From positions 3,844,001 to 3,908,000 of the forward strand of contig NZ_PDBS01000001.1 in the NCBI RefSeq assembly GCF_002572525.1: a DNA stretch of 64,000 nucleotides, written 5' to 3'. The notes beneath the pieces were generated by a model. It did no database searches and was not told the DNA's origin. It was given only the letters and a program-made list of their open reading frames with translations. How positions within the stretch are numbered: the first letter of the stretch is position 1; each line of letters starts with the position of its first letter. Made by a program: the position numbers and the translations under genes. Positions 26,279 through 35,721 of this stretch are shown here, in pieces. Source of the DNA: Natrinema sp. CBA1119. Its GTDB lineage: Archaea; Halobacteriota; Halobacteria; Halobacteriales; Natrialbaceae.

Positions 26279-26624
26279 GACGGCCGGCTTCGAGGGGGAA
26301 CGGAAAGCAGTGAGTGACAGCGGATACGACCCGATCCGCGCTCCGTTTCCCGCCGACCGAATTCCCGCACGCTTCCGTCCCCGCGAGCTCTTGAGCGGCT
26401 CGATTGATCGTCGCTCTCGAGCCCTCGCGTCGAGCGCTCTAGCGAGAGACGATTCGCCGAGACCTGCGTTCCGTCGTCGACCCAATCGAGGAATTCACAA
26501 TCGACGATCCGTCCTCCGTCCCGGTGGCTGCCGGAACCGAACCCCTGGTTTAACTCCCGGAAGCATTGGCCGCCTACGTAACTGAAACAACCTGAGTATT
26601 GCTAGGCACAGCAACGACTCATCC
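26279..26624. other. Intergenic region, no gene seen
   Basis: About 346 bases of GC-rich sequence before the MFS transporter. No frame has convincing composition. It presumably carries the transporter promoter. Confidence 0.4.
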
Positions 26625-27839
26625 GTGGCGCATCCGATACAGACGATCAGACGGAACGCGAAGGAGACGACAGATGACCTGTGGGCCGGCGGGCGCGGCT
26701 GGATTCTCATCGCCGTCGGTGCCGGGTGGGCGCTCTCTATCGGTGTGCGGTTCGTCTATCCAGCGCTCGTCCCCTACTTTCAGGACGACTTCGGGATCGG
26801 GCTGACCACGACCGGGCTGCTGTTGACGCTGCTCTGGGGAGCATACGCCGTCGGTCACGTGCCCGGCGGATTCCTCGGCGACCGAATCGGCGAGGGCAAC
26901 GTGGTCGTCATCAGCACCCTCATTTCGGCCGGAACCGTTCTCGTCGTCGCCACGGCCGTAAACGTCTGGATGTTGTTCGCGGGAACGATCGTGTTCGGCC
27001 TCGCGACCGCGCTGTACGGACCGACTCGATTCACCATCTTCACGGACATCTATCCGGATCGAGCCGGCTCGGCCATCGGGCTGACGATGGCTGCGGGGAA
27101 CATCGGAAACACTGTCTTTCCCGTCGCGGCAGCCGTTATCGCTTCGTACGCGACGTGGCGGTACGGAATCGGCGCGTTCAGCCCCCTCTTTCTCGTCGTC
27201 GCCGTCGGACTCTGGATGACCGTTCCGAACCGCACGTCGAGCGGGGAAAGCGCGGTCGACGAACTCTCGAGCGACACGCTCGCGCGGATCAGAAGCGGGA
27301 TCACTCGCGAATCCATCCCGACCGTCGTCGCGATTCAGGTCACCGCCTCGTTCGTGATACAGGGGTTTTCCTCCTTCTATCCGACGTATCTCGCGGTGGC
27401 GAAGGGGATCTCTCCGGCGGTCGCAGCGACGCTGTTCGGGTTGTTCTTCGCCGTCGGTGCGATTATACAGCCCTTTTCGGGAACCATGCTCGACCGTTTC
27501 GGCGCGCGTCCGACGCTCGTCCTGTATTTCGGCGGCTGCGTCGCCGGGCTGTGGTTGCTCCCTTTCGTCAACGGTTTCGTCCCGCTCGTCGCGGTCACGG
27601 TTCTCATCAGTAGCTGGAACGGGTGCGGCGTCGTCACGCAGACGTATATCGCGGACTCGCTCCCCGACGATATGCAGGGAACGGGACTGGGCACGTTGAA
27701 GGCGGGCTGGATGGTCGTCGGTGCGACGTCGCCCCTGCTCATCGGCACGCTCGCCGATTACGGCTCGTTCGACCACGGATTCTTGCTACTGGCTTCGGTC
27801 GGCACCGTCGGATTGGTGCTCTCGATCACGCGGCTCTAG
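26625..27839 (+). CDS. Major facilitator superfamily transporter
   Basis: A 404-residue MFS permease with twelve hydrophobic helices. The loop 2-3 motif is G-G-F-L-G-D-R-I-G-E-G near residues 82-92, corresponding to the G-x-x-x-D-R-x-G family signature, and a second copy is M-L-D-R-F-G-A-R-P near 288-296. The substrate cannot be inferred; the fold resembles organic anion/nitrate-type antiporters. A GTG start is used. An acyl-CoA ligase follows on the same strand 190 bases later. Confidence 0.9.
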   Translation: MAHPIQTIRRNAKETTDDLWAGGRGWILIAVGAGWALSIGVRFVYPALVPYFQDDFGIGLTTTGLLLTLLWGAYAVGHVPGGFLGDRIGEGNVVVISTLISAGTVLVVATAVNVWMLFAGTIVFGLATALYGPTRFTIFTDIYPDRAGSAIGLTMAAGNIGNTVFPVAAAVIASYATWRYGIGAFSPLFLVVAVGLWMTVPNRTSSGESAVDELSSDTLARIRSGITRESIPTVVAIQVTASFVIQGFSSFYPTYLAVAKGISPAVAATLFGLFFAVGAIIQPFSGTMLDRFGARPTLVLYFGGCVAGLWLLPFVNGFVPLVAVTVLISSWNGCGVVTQTYIADSLPDDMQGTGLGTLKAGWMVVGATSPLLIGTLADYGSFDHGFLLLASVGTVGLVLSITRL

Positions 27840-28027
27840 GACTCCCAGTCGTTCGTCTCCATCTGGATCGGAATCGTGAGCCGTTTTGGCTTCCTCTCAG
27901 TCGACCAAGCATCGAGCGAGTACTGGCAAATCGGATGCGGATCGGTTGGTTTCGGCACCGACCTCGACACTAACCGGTGCTCTTCTCATTAAAGAATATA
28001 AGGACATCCGTGGTAGATGGTGGTGGT

Positions 28028-29620
28028 ATGTCAAATCACCCCACGATAGGTGACACCCTCGAACAGACGGTCGATCGCTATCCCGATCGCGACGCGATCA
28101 TCTATCCGCGGAAAGACCAGCACTGGACCTACGCGGAGTTCAACGAGCGGGTAAATCGGTTGGCCGACGCCTTGCTCGAGGCCGGAATCGAAACGGGAGA
28201 CAGAGTCGCGACGGTGCTGTACAACGGCTCGGAGATGGCACTTACCGTCTACGCGTGCGCGAAGATCGGTGCCGTCTTCACCCCGCTGAACTTCCGCCTC
28301 CCGGCGGGCGAGATCGAGTACATCGTCAACGATGCCGAGGCGAAGATGGTCCTCTTCGAGTCCGAAACGCGGGAGGCCGTCGAGGGGGCGCGACCGAGCC
28401 TCGAGTCCGTCGCGGAGTACGTGTTCATCGACGACGACCGCGAGGCGGTACCGGAGTACGCGCGCGGATTCTACGAGATGCTCGAGTCGGGCTCACCCGA
28501 AAAACCTGACACTCGCGTCACGGAAGACGACGTGTACGCCTTCATCTATACGTCGGGAACGACGGGCCGACCGAAAGGCGTCGTCCACGAACACCGAGAC
28601 ATGGTCGAGCACAACCTCCTGTGCATCGCGGAGGCGAACATGACTCGCGACGATGTCGGCCTGTCGATGATGCCGCTGTACCACTGCGCCGAACTCCACT
28701 GCAACCTCTTCCCGCGGGTCCATCGCGGCGCGGCGAACGTGATCCACCACGAGTTCGAACCCGACGCCGTGCTCGCGGCGATCGAGGACCACGACGTCAC
28801 GCTCGTCTTCGCCGCACCGACCGCCTGGAACGCGCTCTCGATGACCGCCGCCGAGATGAACGTCGACATCTCTTCGCTCCGGCTCGGCCTCTACGGCGCG
28901 GCACCGATGCCCGAACAGGTGCTCGAGAACTGTCGGGAACACCTCTGTGACGACTACCTTCAGGCCTACGGCATGACCGAGATCGGTCCCGCGGGCGTCT
29001 TCCAGCCGCCGGAAGACCAGCTCTCGAAGCAGGGCTCGGCCGGGCTGCCCGGGCTCAATCACCGGCTGCGGATCGTCGAGCCCGATGCCGATCCGGACCG
29101 GGAAGTCGACGAGGGCGAGATCGGCGAGATACTGATCGCCAGCCCGTGTACGATGCGGGAGTACTGGAACCGCCCCGAGGCGACCGCTGACTCCCTGCGC
29201 GAGGCCGACGGGACGACCTGGTACTACACCGGCGATCTCGGCTACCGCGACGACGACGGCTACCTCTACGTCGTCGACCGGAAGGACGACATGATCGTCT
29301 CCGGCGGCGAGAACGTCTACCCCGCCGAGGTCGAGGACGTGCTGTTCACCCACGACGCCGTCGAAGAGGCGGCCGTCGTCGGCGAACCCGACGAGGAGTG
29401 GGGCGAACGGATCGTCGCGTACGTGGTGGCCGACGGCGTCGAGGGGGCGGATCTCGATGCGTTCGCACTCGAAAATGACCGGCTCGCCGACTTCAAGCGC
29501 CCGCGGACGTACTACTTTGTCGACGAACTCCCAAAGAATCCCAGCGGCAAGGTCCAGAAGTTCAAGCTCCGCGAGGACGAGGCGGGCCTCGAGCCCGAAA
29601 TCGAAACCGTCGCGTCCTGA
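28028..29620 (+). CDS. Acyl-CoA synthetase (AMP-forming)
   Basis: A 530-residue adenylate-forming enzyme. The phosphate-binding motif [11 protein letters not shown] lies at about 178-188, Y-G-M-T-E near 317, T-G-D-L-G near 412, the hinge D-R-K-D-D near 428, and the catalytic C-terminal lysine in N-P-S-G-K-V-Q-K near 507. It activates a fatty or aromatic acid to its CoA thioester; chain length cannot be told. The ATG at 28028 is chosen, since the 17-codon upstream extension lacks family similarity. Confidence 0.93.
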   Translation: MSNHPTIGDTLEQTVDRYPDRDAIIYPRKDQHWTYAEFNERVNRLADALLEAGIETGDRVATVLYNGSEMALTVYACAKIGAVFTPLNFRLPAGEIEYIVNDAEAKMVLFESETREAVEGARPSLESVAEYVFIDDDREAVPEYARGFYEMLESGSPEKPDTRVTEDDVYAFIYTSGTTGRPKGVVHEHRDMVEHNLLCIAEANMTRDDVGLSMMPLYHCAELHCNLFPRVHRGAANVIHHEFEPDAVLAAIEDHDVTLVFAAPTAWNALSMTAAEMNVDISSLRLGLYGAAPMPEQVLENCREHLCDDYLQAYGMTEIGPAGVFQPPEDQLSKQGSAGLPGLNHRLRIVEPDADPDREVDEGEIGEILIASPCTMREYWNRPEATADSLREADGTTWYYTGDLGYRDDDGYLYVVDRKDDMIVSGGENVYPAEVEDVLFTHDAVEEAAVVGEPDEEWGERIVAYVVADGVEGADLDAFALENDRLADFKRPRTYYFVDELPKNPSGKVQKFKLREDEAGLEPEIETVAS

Positions 29621-29693
29621 TCGGCCGCTGGGAGCGGGAGTTAGATCTCCGATCTCGCTCGAGGATCCGGTCGGTCGCACCGACTCCAAATCG

Positions 29694-29700
29694 TATTTAC
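29694..29700 (+). promoter_or_regulatory. TATA-like box for gshA
   Basis: TATTTAC is centred about 28 bases before the ATG at 29725, supporting a leaderless transcript and that start. Confidence 0.5.
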
Positions 29701-29724
29701 TATCGGCGACGAAAGCACGACACG

Positions 29725-30807
29725 ATGGAACGCGGGTCGCGAGAATCGTTTACGCGCATGGGTACGCTGGGGATCGAAGAGGAGTGTTTCGTCGTCGACG
29801 CCGACGGCCGCCCGACCAGCGGGACCGACGAACTCGTCTACGAACACGACCCGCCCGAGATTCTCAAGGGCCGACTCGATCACGAACTGTTCAAGTTCGT
29901 CATCGAGACCCAGACGCCGCTGATCGAGTCTCTCGACGACGCCCGCGACTCGTTGCTCGCGATCCGCGAGGCACTGGTCGAACACGCGAAGAACCACGGC
30001 TATCGCATCGCGGCCGCCGGTCTCCACCCGCTCGCGAAGTGGCAGGAACTCGAGCACGCGGAGAAACCCCGCTACCGCTCGCAGCTCGACCGTATCCAGT
30101 ACCCACAACACCGAAACACGACGGCGGGCGTCCACGTCCACGTCGGCGTTGACGACGCTGACAAAGCGGTCTGGATCGCCAACGAACTGCGGTGGTACGT
30201 CCCGATTATGCTCGCGCTCTCCGCGAATTCGCCCTACTGGAACGGGTTCGACACCGGGCTCCAGTCCGCCCGCGCGAAGATTTTCGAGGCGCTGCCCAAC
30301 ACCGGGATGCCGACCCACTTCGAAGACTTCGAGGCGTTCGATCGGTTCGAGCGACTGATGCTCGAGACCGAGTCGATCAACGACCGCGGCGAACTCTGGT
30401 ACGACGTTCGGCCCCACACCGCCCACGGTACGGTCGAACTGCGCACGCCGGACGGGCAGGCCGACCCCGAGATCGTGCTGGCGTTCGTCGAGTACGCCCA
30501 CGCACTCGTCGGGGCCCTCGCCGAGGACTACGAAGATGGCGCGAGCGGTCACCGGCACCGTCGGGAACTGCTCGACGAGAACAAGTGGCGGGCCATCCGA
30601 CACGGACAGGATGCCTCTTTCATCGACCGCGACCTCGAGGGAACCGTCGATCTGGGAGAACTCGTCGACCGCGAGTGCGAGCGCCTCGGCATCGACGGCA
30701 TCAGAGACGTTTACGAGCGGGAGAGCGGCGCGGATCGGCAACGCCGTTTGCTCGAGGAGAAGGGACCCGACGCGCTATGCGAATCGCTCATTCTGCAAAC
30801 CGAGTGA
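29725..30807 (+). CDS. gshA: Glutamate-cysteine ligase, haloarchaeal GshA type
   Basis: A 360-residue GCS2-family ligase. [13 protein letters not shown] (about 12-24) is the ATP/metal-binding signature, and [10 protein letters not shown] near 132-141 holds the conserved histidines. Haloarchaeal GshA joins glutamate and cysteine to make gamma-glutamylcysteine, their main thiol. The best match to that type in the window is this gene rather than the paralogue at 10,742. A winged-helix regulator gene follows 54 bases later. Confidence 0.92.
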   Translation: MERGSRESFTRMGTLGIEEECFVVDADGRPTSGTDELVYEHDPPEILKGRLDHELFKFVIETQTPLIESLDDARDSLLAIREALVEHAKNHGYRIAAAGLHPLAKWQELEHAEKPRYRSQLDRIQYPQHRNTTAGVHVHVGVDDADKAVWIANELRWYVPIMLALSANSPYWNGFDTGLQSARAKIFEALPNTGMPTHFEDFEAFDRFERLMLETESINDRGELWYDVRPHTAHGTVELRTPDGQADPEIVLAFVEYAHALVGALAEDYEDGASGHRHRRELLDENKWRAIRHGQDASFIDRDLEGTVDLGELVDRECERLGIDGIRDVYERESGADRQRRLLEEKGPDALCESLILQTE

Positions 30808-30861
30808 CTACCCCGCAAAGGTTTAACTCCGCTCGAGGCCTCGTCCTGTACGAGAACCCAC

Positions 30862-31596
30862 ATGAGCTCCGACGACACGGACGAGCATCCGGTCGATACC
30901 GACGACGGAGACGAATCGCTCGAGGGACCGGACGACTTCGTCGAGCGCGAGGCCGGCCGAAGCCCGGCCGTCGAGGAGCTCGACCAGCGCATCGTCGACC
31001 TGCTCTCGTGGATCCTGGACACGGAAACTCGCGCGAAGATCTACGTCTATCTGCTGGCGAATCCGGGAAGTACCTCCGAAGAGGTCGCGAAGGGGACCGG
31101 GCTCTATCCCAGCACGGTTCGCGAAGCGCTCGCGGAACTCCACGAGGAAGACCGCGTCACCCGTGAAAAGCGCGCCAGCGAGGGGGCCGGGAACAACCCC
31201 TACGAGTACACCGCGATCCAGCCCAGCGACCTCGTCGGCGGCGTCGTCGATCAGGTCCAGCGGGAACTGAACACCATCTTCACGCTCGATCGCGTTCTCG
31301 ACCGCGAGGTCGATCGCGACGCTCGAGCCGAACTCGAGGAGGAAGTCGAACCGGTGACGATCACCGTCGACGACACTGCACCGACGATCGACGGCGATTC
31401 CGAGACGGAGACGGACCCCGAGACCGATCCCGATGCCGACGTCATCGAGTTCGAGGACGACATGCAGATCGACACCGTCGATACCGAATCCGACGGGTCC
31501 GATAGCCCCAATGAGTCTGACGAGTCCGTCGACGGCGTCGGAGGCGACACAACCGACGAGAATGACGAGTTCGACGCCCGATCGAGCGACGAATAG
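30862..31596 (+). CDS. Winged-helix transcriptional regulator with acidic tail
   Basis: A 244-residue protein. Residues about 45-125 form a winged helix: S-W-I-L-D-T-E-T-R-A-K-I-Y-V-Y-L-L-A-N-P-G-S-T-S-E-E-V-A, recognition helix G-L-Y-P-S-T-V-R-E-A-L-A-E-L, and wing with N-N-P-Y-E-Y-T-A-I. The C-terminal 100 residues are low-complexity D/E/S/T and probably disordered. Proximity to gshA makes control of that gene or of redox genes conceivable, but this is not shown. Confidence 0.85.
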   Translation: MSSDDTDEHPVDTDDGDESLEGPDDFVEREAGRSPAVEELDQRIVDLLSWILDTETRAKIYVYLLANPGSTSEEVAKGTGLYPSTVREALAELHEEDRVTREKRASEGAGNNPYEYTAIQPSDLVGGVVDQVQRELNTIFTLDRVLDREVDRDARAELEEEVEPVTITVDDTAPTIDGDSETETDPETDPDADVIEFEDDMQIDTVDTESDGSDSPNESDESVDGVGGDTTDENDEFDARSSDE

Positions 31597-31626
31597 GGTT
31601 CGACGGGTCTGCGTCCTCCCTCGTCG

Positions 31627-32751
31627 TTACTCCTCGAGGTCGAGCACGTCCGGCCGCTCGAGTTCGACGTCCCGATCGACCGCGGAGACGGTCGTCGTCG
31701 GCCAGCGATCCGTCGCCGTCAGCGTCTCGATTTCCTCGTCGGTGACCAGTGCGGTATCCTCGCTTTTCGCGCCCTGTACCGTCGGGTTCCACGCGTAGGC
31801 CATCGGCGCTTCGACCGGCGCGTCGTGGTCCGGCGTGGCGATCCACTCGCGACCGGCGAAGCCGGCGGCCCCGCCCTGATGGTGGTGCTCCCACTCGCCG
31901 TCGTAGCCGACCGCGTCGTAAGCATCTTGAATGGCGGCGAAGACATCACCGGCGGTCCCCCCGCTATCGGCCGCGTCGCTGTCGCTCGCTGCCGCCGTCT
32001 GCGTTGCCGCCAGCGCCGTCGTTTCCACGCGAGCGGCGGCTTCGTGACGCTCCGCGAGCCACGACGGCGGATCGAAGGCGACGGTCCGGGTGCAACTCGC
32101 GTGAAGGCCGGCCCGCTGGGCGGTCACGGAGACGAGCGCGTAGTCGCCGAGTTCGGCCCCGGTCGGCGTGTAGTGGCGGTACCGCTGTGCCCGTTCCGAG
32201 CCACCGACGAGGACGACCGGCGCTTCGATGTCTCGAGCCGAGAGAGCGATTCGCAGCGCGGAGGCGACCTCGTGTTCCGTGTCGTCGGACTGCAGTTCGC
32301 GACAGACCGATTCGACGGCGGATGCCGTCTGGCCGCCGAGTTCACGGTATCGCTTCCGGTCGCGCTCGGTCAGTGGCTGCCGCAGCGCGGTCGGGTCGAC
32401 GCGCTCGAATCCCGGCAGTTCGATGTCGATCGCGGCCCGCTCGTTGCTTCCGACGTGTTCGGTGATCGCTTCGGCCAGCGATGACGCATACCAGGGGAAC
32501 CGCTCGATCGAGATCTCGGTCGCCTCGAGATCCGGCAGTTCCTCGGCCGCGATGCGGTCGGCTTCGATGTTGTTCGTCACGATCACGAGTTCGTCACCAT
32601 CGTAGCCGACGGCTGCGACGCCGGTATCACCCTCGCGATCGATGACGCTGTTCCCGCCGGTGAGCCACGCAAACGAGTTCGGCCGGGCGAACCAGATCGA
32701 ATCGAGCCCGTCGGACTCGAGGGAAGCCTCGAGTCGCTCGCGTTTGTCCAT
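31627..32751 (-). CDS. M24 (Xaa-Pro peptidase/creatinase-fold) protein, probably degenerate
   Basis: A 374-residue protein with the creatinase-like N-terminal domain (W-F-A-R-P-N-S-F-A-W-L-T-G-G-N, I-E-A-D-R-I) and a C-terminal pita-bread domain. In active M24 peptidases two aspartates bind metal; the region that should hold them reads Y-A-L-V-S-V-T-A-Q-R-A-G-L-H-A-S-C-T-R-T, without either aspartate, and the later G-H-G-I-G motif is replaced by H-Q-G-G-A-A-G-F. The protein may bind a peptide or small substrate without cleaving it. The start at 32751 fits the domain. Confidence 0.85.
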   Translation of the reverse strand: MDKRERLEASLESDGLDSIWFARPNSFAWLTGGNSVIDREGDTGVAAVGYDGDELVIVTNNIEADRIAAEELPDLEATEISIERFPWYASSLAEAITEHVGSNERAAIDIELPGFERVDPTALRQPLTERDRKRYRELGGQTASAVESVCRELQSDDTEHEVASALRIALSARDIEAPVVLVGGSERAQRYRHYTPTGAELGDYALVSVTAQRAGLHASCTRTVAFDPPSWLAERHEAAARVETTALAATQTAAASDSDAADSGGTAGDVFAAIQDAYDAVGYDGEWEHHHQGGAAGFAGREWIATPDHDAPVEAPMAYAWNPTVQGAKSEDTALVTDEEIETLTATDRWPTTTVSAVDRDVELERPDVLDLEE

Positions 32752-32946
32752 GTCGGGTGCTGGCGAGGACGGCTCTTGAATGCGGCGAACACCGAGCCAT
32801 CGGTTGGCGTGAGCGGTCGAAGCGAGCGGGCACATCTCGAGCCGAAGCCGGTCGATCAACTGTCGGCGATAACCGCTCGATTCCCGCCGAATCGGACGAC
32901 TCGGTCAACCTAAGTACGGGCCGTCCTAACCCTCGACAGAACGCCC

Positions 32947-33825
32947 GTGTCGTACGACAATCACGCGCCCGACTCGAGACTTCGGTCGTTGATCGATCGG
33001 TTCGGCTATCCGCACCTGCTGACCGCAACGCTCGCGCTGGTCGCGGCGACGATTCTGTTGGGTGTCGCGGCGAAGGCGACCGGTTCGGGGCTGGCCTGCG
33101 AGGCCAACTGGCCCCGGTGTGACGCCGGGCCGTACAACCTGTTGCCGGGGAGCATGCCGAGTTTCTACGAGTGGTTCCACCGCTTCGTCTCGATGTTCGC
33201 CGGGTTCGCAATCGTCGGCTCCGCGCTCGCCGCGTGGCGGCTCCCAGACGTCGACCGGCGAGTCACCGGACTGGTCGTGGCCGGAATGGTCCTTACGCCG
33301 GTCCAAGTCGCGCTCGGCCGCGAAACCGTCCAGCAGTACACGATGGACATCCTCTCCTTGCACTTCTGGACGGCCGTCACCATCTTCACGCTCTTTCTGA
33401 TCGCCACCGTCCTGGTCTGGGCACCGCGACTGACGGGAACGCACGTCACCGGCGCGCTCGCGCTCGGAATCGTGGCGCTGCCCGCACACGTCGCCCTCAG
33501 CCCGGTCGTCGGCACCGAAATCTCGAGCTACTCGCCGACGATGCAACTGATCCAGTACGCCGTGGCTCTCACGCTGCTTGGTGCGGCCATCGTCGCCGCG
33601 CTGATCGGTCAACGGCGGTTCACGGGACGAGCCGTTCCCCCGTTACTCGCGGCCCCGCCGCTCGTGGTCGTCGTTCTCTTCTTCGGTCGACAGGCAGCGA
33701 ACCCCGCCGTCGAGATTCCGTATCTCGCCGCTGCCGTCGCGCTCTTGGCGACGTTCGTCGCCGGAATCGTGCTTACGCGACGGGGGACCGCCTCGAGCGA
33801 GACGTCAGACACACTTTCACCGTAG
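32947..33825 (+). CDS. ctaA: CtaA/COX15-family heme A synthase
   Basis: A 292-residue protein with eight membrane helices, the size of CtaA. The first extracellular loop has G-S-G-L-A-C-E-A-N-W-P-R-C, the conserved cysteine-pair region of short archaeal/actinobacterial CtaA. Heme ligands include H in W-F-H-R-F and in S-L-H-F-W-T. It oxidises the methyl group of heme O to give heme A for terminal oxidases. It uses a GTG start. It is convergent with a YdjM-like gene. Confidence 0.9.
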   Translation: MSYDNHAPDSRLRSLIDRFGYPHLLTATLALVAATILLGVAAKATGSGLACEANWPRCDAGPYNLLPGSMPSFYEWFHRFVSMFAGFAIVGSALAAWRLPDVDRRVTGLVVAGMVLTPVQVALGRETVQQYTMDILSLHFWTAVTIFTLFLIATVLVWAPRLTGTHVTGALALGIVALPAHVALSPVVGTEISSYSPTMQLIQYAVALTLLGAAIVAALIGQRRFTGRAVPPLLAAPPLVVVVLFFGRQAANPAVEIPYLAAAVALLATFVAGIVLTRRGTASSETSDTLSP

Positions 33826-33850
33826 AGTGGGGTTCCGTTGTGAGAGCGAG

Positions 33851-34351
33851 TTAGCCGAAGACGACGACGATCCCTATTCCTGCGAGAACGGCGACGACGC
33901 CCAGTCCGAGCAGTCCGTAGTTGGCGATCGGGTTCGCGGCCGTCGTCACCGAGAGGGAGTATCGACGCCGCGAAACCGGCCAGAGCGGACGGATACCCAT
34001 CGGCGTCAGCGCGTCCGCGAGGAGATGGGAAGCGATCGAGACGAAACCGACGAGGAACGCGAAGCTCACGACCCCGGCGTCGACGAATGCGGAGGAGGCG
34101 TCGACGAGGACAGCGGTCAGCGCCGCGAGCCCGGCCCCGACGAGTAGCGCGAATAGAATCGTGTGGGTCGGGCCGCGGTGTTCGATCAGCGGTAGCCGGT
34201 GGTCGTAGTCCGGGACCGTCGACAGGGCGACGCAGACGAGACCGCCAACGATGGCGATCTCGCCGTATCCACCCAGAGCGACGATGGTGCCCAGCGGCGC
34301 GTACGCCGCGAGCGCACCGCCGTAGTGCCCCACCTGATACATGTACGACAC
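33851..34351 (-). CDS. YdjM-like (DUF457) membrane-bound metal-dependent hydrolase
   Basis: A 166-residue protein with about four helices and the conserved polar motifs of the YdjM family: V-P-D-Y-D-H near residues 46-51, H-R-G-P-T-H-T near 58-64 and H-L-L-A-D near 108-112. These histidines and aspartates probably bind a metal at the membrane surface. Activity and substrate are unknown in the family. Confidence 0.88.
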   Translation of the reverse strand: MSYMYQVGHYGGALAAYAPLGTIVALGGYGEIAIVGGLVCVALSTVPDYDHRLPLIEHRGPTHTILFALLVGAGLAALTAVLVDASSAFVDAGVVSFAFLVGFVSIASHLLADALTPMGIRPLWPVSRRRYSLSVTTAANPIANYGLLGLGVVAVLAGIGIVVVFG

Positions 34352-34486
34352 GAGACACGCGAGCGGAGTATAAACCCACCGTCATCCGACCGATGCGACG
34401 AGTTCGGCAGGGACGGAATCACGTCGGTTCCGGATCGGCCCGCCGCGATCGCTGGGGTTTTGACCGCTGACGGCATTCTCCCGGTC

Positions 34487-35119
34487 GTGCGAAACGTGAC
34501 CGACAGGACGAGTAACCCGTTCGGACTCCGACCGCCGTTCGACCGGTCCGACCCTGATGACCGAACGGCCGTCTTCGGCTACGGAGACGCTAACGCCGAT
34601 TTCCACGTGATTGGCGACTACCCCGGCATCCACGGCGGCGAATCCACCGGCGTCCCGTTCACCGAAACCGAGAGCGGACTCGCAATCCAGGACGTTCTTC
34701 GCGAGACCGGCTTTGCGAGTGGCCCGCGGGACGAACCCGTCCTCGAGAACTGCTTTCTGAGCTATATCCACATGTGCAGCCTCCCGGACGGGGAGGCACC
34801 GACCGCCGAGGGGTACGCTGACCTCGAGCGATTCTTCGACGCTGAACTCCGTGCGATCAACGCCCACATCCTCCTGCCGGTCGGAGCCCAGGCGACCGAC
34901 CGCGTCCTCCGAGAGTACACGACCCAGCGGCGACGGTTCGACCTCGAGATGGGAGCGCTCCACGCCGCCGAGATCCGTGGCCGCGGTTTCATGGTCGTCC
35001 CGATCGAGGATCCCGTGGAGTGGGTCGACGGCGATTTCGAGGCGATCGTCGCGCGACTCGAGGCGCTGCTTGCGAGCGATTACCGGCAGACGAAGGGAGT
35101 CGCGACGACCGTCGGCTGA
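34487..35119 (+). CDS. Uracil-DNA glycosylase-like family protein
   Basis: A 210-residue alpha/beta protein resembling the haloarchaeal members of the uracil-DNA glycosylase superfamily: H-V-I-G-D-Y-P-G-I-H-G-G near residues 38-49 matches the substrate-pocket motif G-E-x-P-G, and a C-terminal conserved basic region follows. The usual active-site H-P-S is not obvious, so activity is uncertain. The GTG at 34487 gives a sensible N-terminus; the longer frame lacks an ATG close to it. Confidence 0.7.
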   Translation: MRNVTDRTSNPFGLRPPFDRSDPDDRTAVFGYGDANADFHVIGDYPGIHGGESTGVPFTETESGLAIQDVLRETGFASGPRDEPVLENCFLSYIHMCSLPDGEAPTAEGYADLERFFDAELRAINAHILLPVGAQATDRVLREYTTQRRRFDLEMGALHAAEIRGRGFMVVPIEDPVEWVDGDFEAIVARLEALLASDYRQTKGVATTVG

Positions 35120-35250
35120 GACGGACTGCTGTCAGTCAGTTTCGGCGCACCCGCGAACCATCCGACGATTGCGCCGGTAAATCGGGACGGGAGACCATCT
35201 GACCGGTAAGAGCACCGCTCGGCCGAGCCAATTGGTCGCTCGTTACGAGT

Positions 35251-35556
35251 CTATGAGTCCGTTTTCGGTGCGAAGACGATCAGTGCTGTACTGTCGTCGA
35301 CTGCGTACGGGGAGATGTCCTGATCACCGTCGAACTGGACTATCTCTCCCGTCTCGAGGGTGTAGACATCGTCGCCGAGCGTGAGTTCGACCTCTCCCTC
35401 GAGCAGGTGGAGAACCACGTTCGACTCCGGATGGCGATGTGCGGGCACGCTATCGTCCGCTTCGAGGCGTAATCGCACCGTTCGCGGGGTACGTTCGTCG
35501 AAAACCTCGGCGTGTGGCGTCGCCTCAAGTTCGTCTACTGACGTGATTGCTGGCAT
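35251..35556 (-). CDS. Cupin-domain protein
   Basis: A 101-residue cupin. V-P-A-H-R-H-P-E-S-N-V-V-L-H-L-L-E-G-E-V (about 37-56) is motif 1 with its metal-binding histidines, and G-E-I-V-Q-F-D-G-D-Q-D-I-S-P-Y near 71-85 is motif 2. It is a second small cupin in the window, unlike the one at 168 in having intact HxH residues. Ligand unknown. It is divergent from the aldehyde dehydrogenase gene. Confidence 0.88.
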   Translation of the reverse strand: MPAITSVDELEATPHAEVFDERTPRTVRLRLEADDSVPAHRHPESNVVLHLLEGEVELTLGDDVYTLETGEIVQFDGDQDISPYAVDDSTALIVFAPKTDS

Positions 35557-35721
35557 GAGCGAACTGTGACGGTTCTCCCAGTTGTACTTTCGGATGAACT
35601 CGTTCGGGGCGAGCGGTACTGACCCGGTACTGCTCGAGAGTGACCGCCGACGGTTTCCGCTCGGATATCTCGGCCGAGACTGCGTAAACACTAATCGTCT
35701 TCGGCATACACACTCACACGT

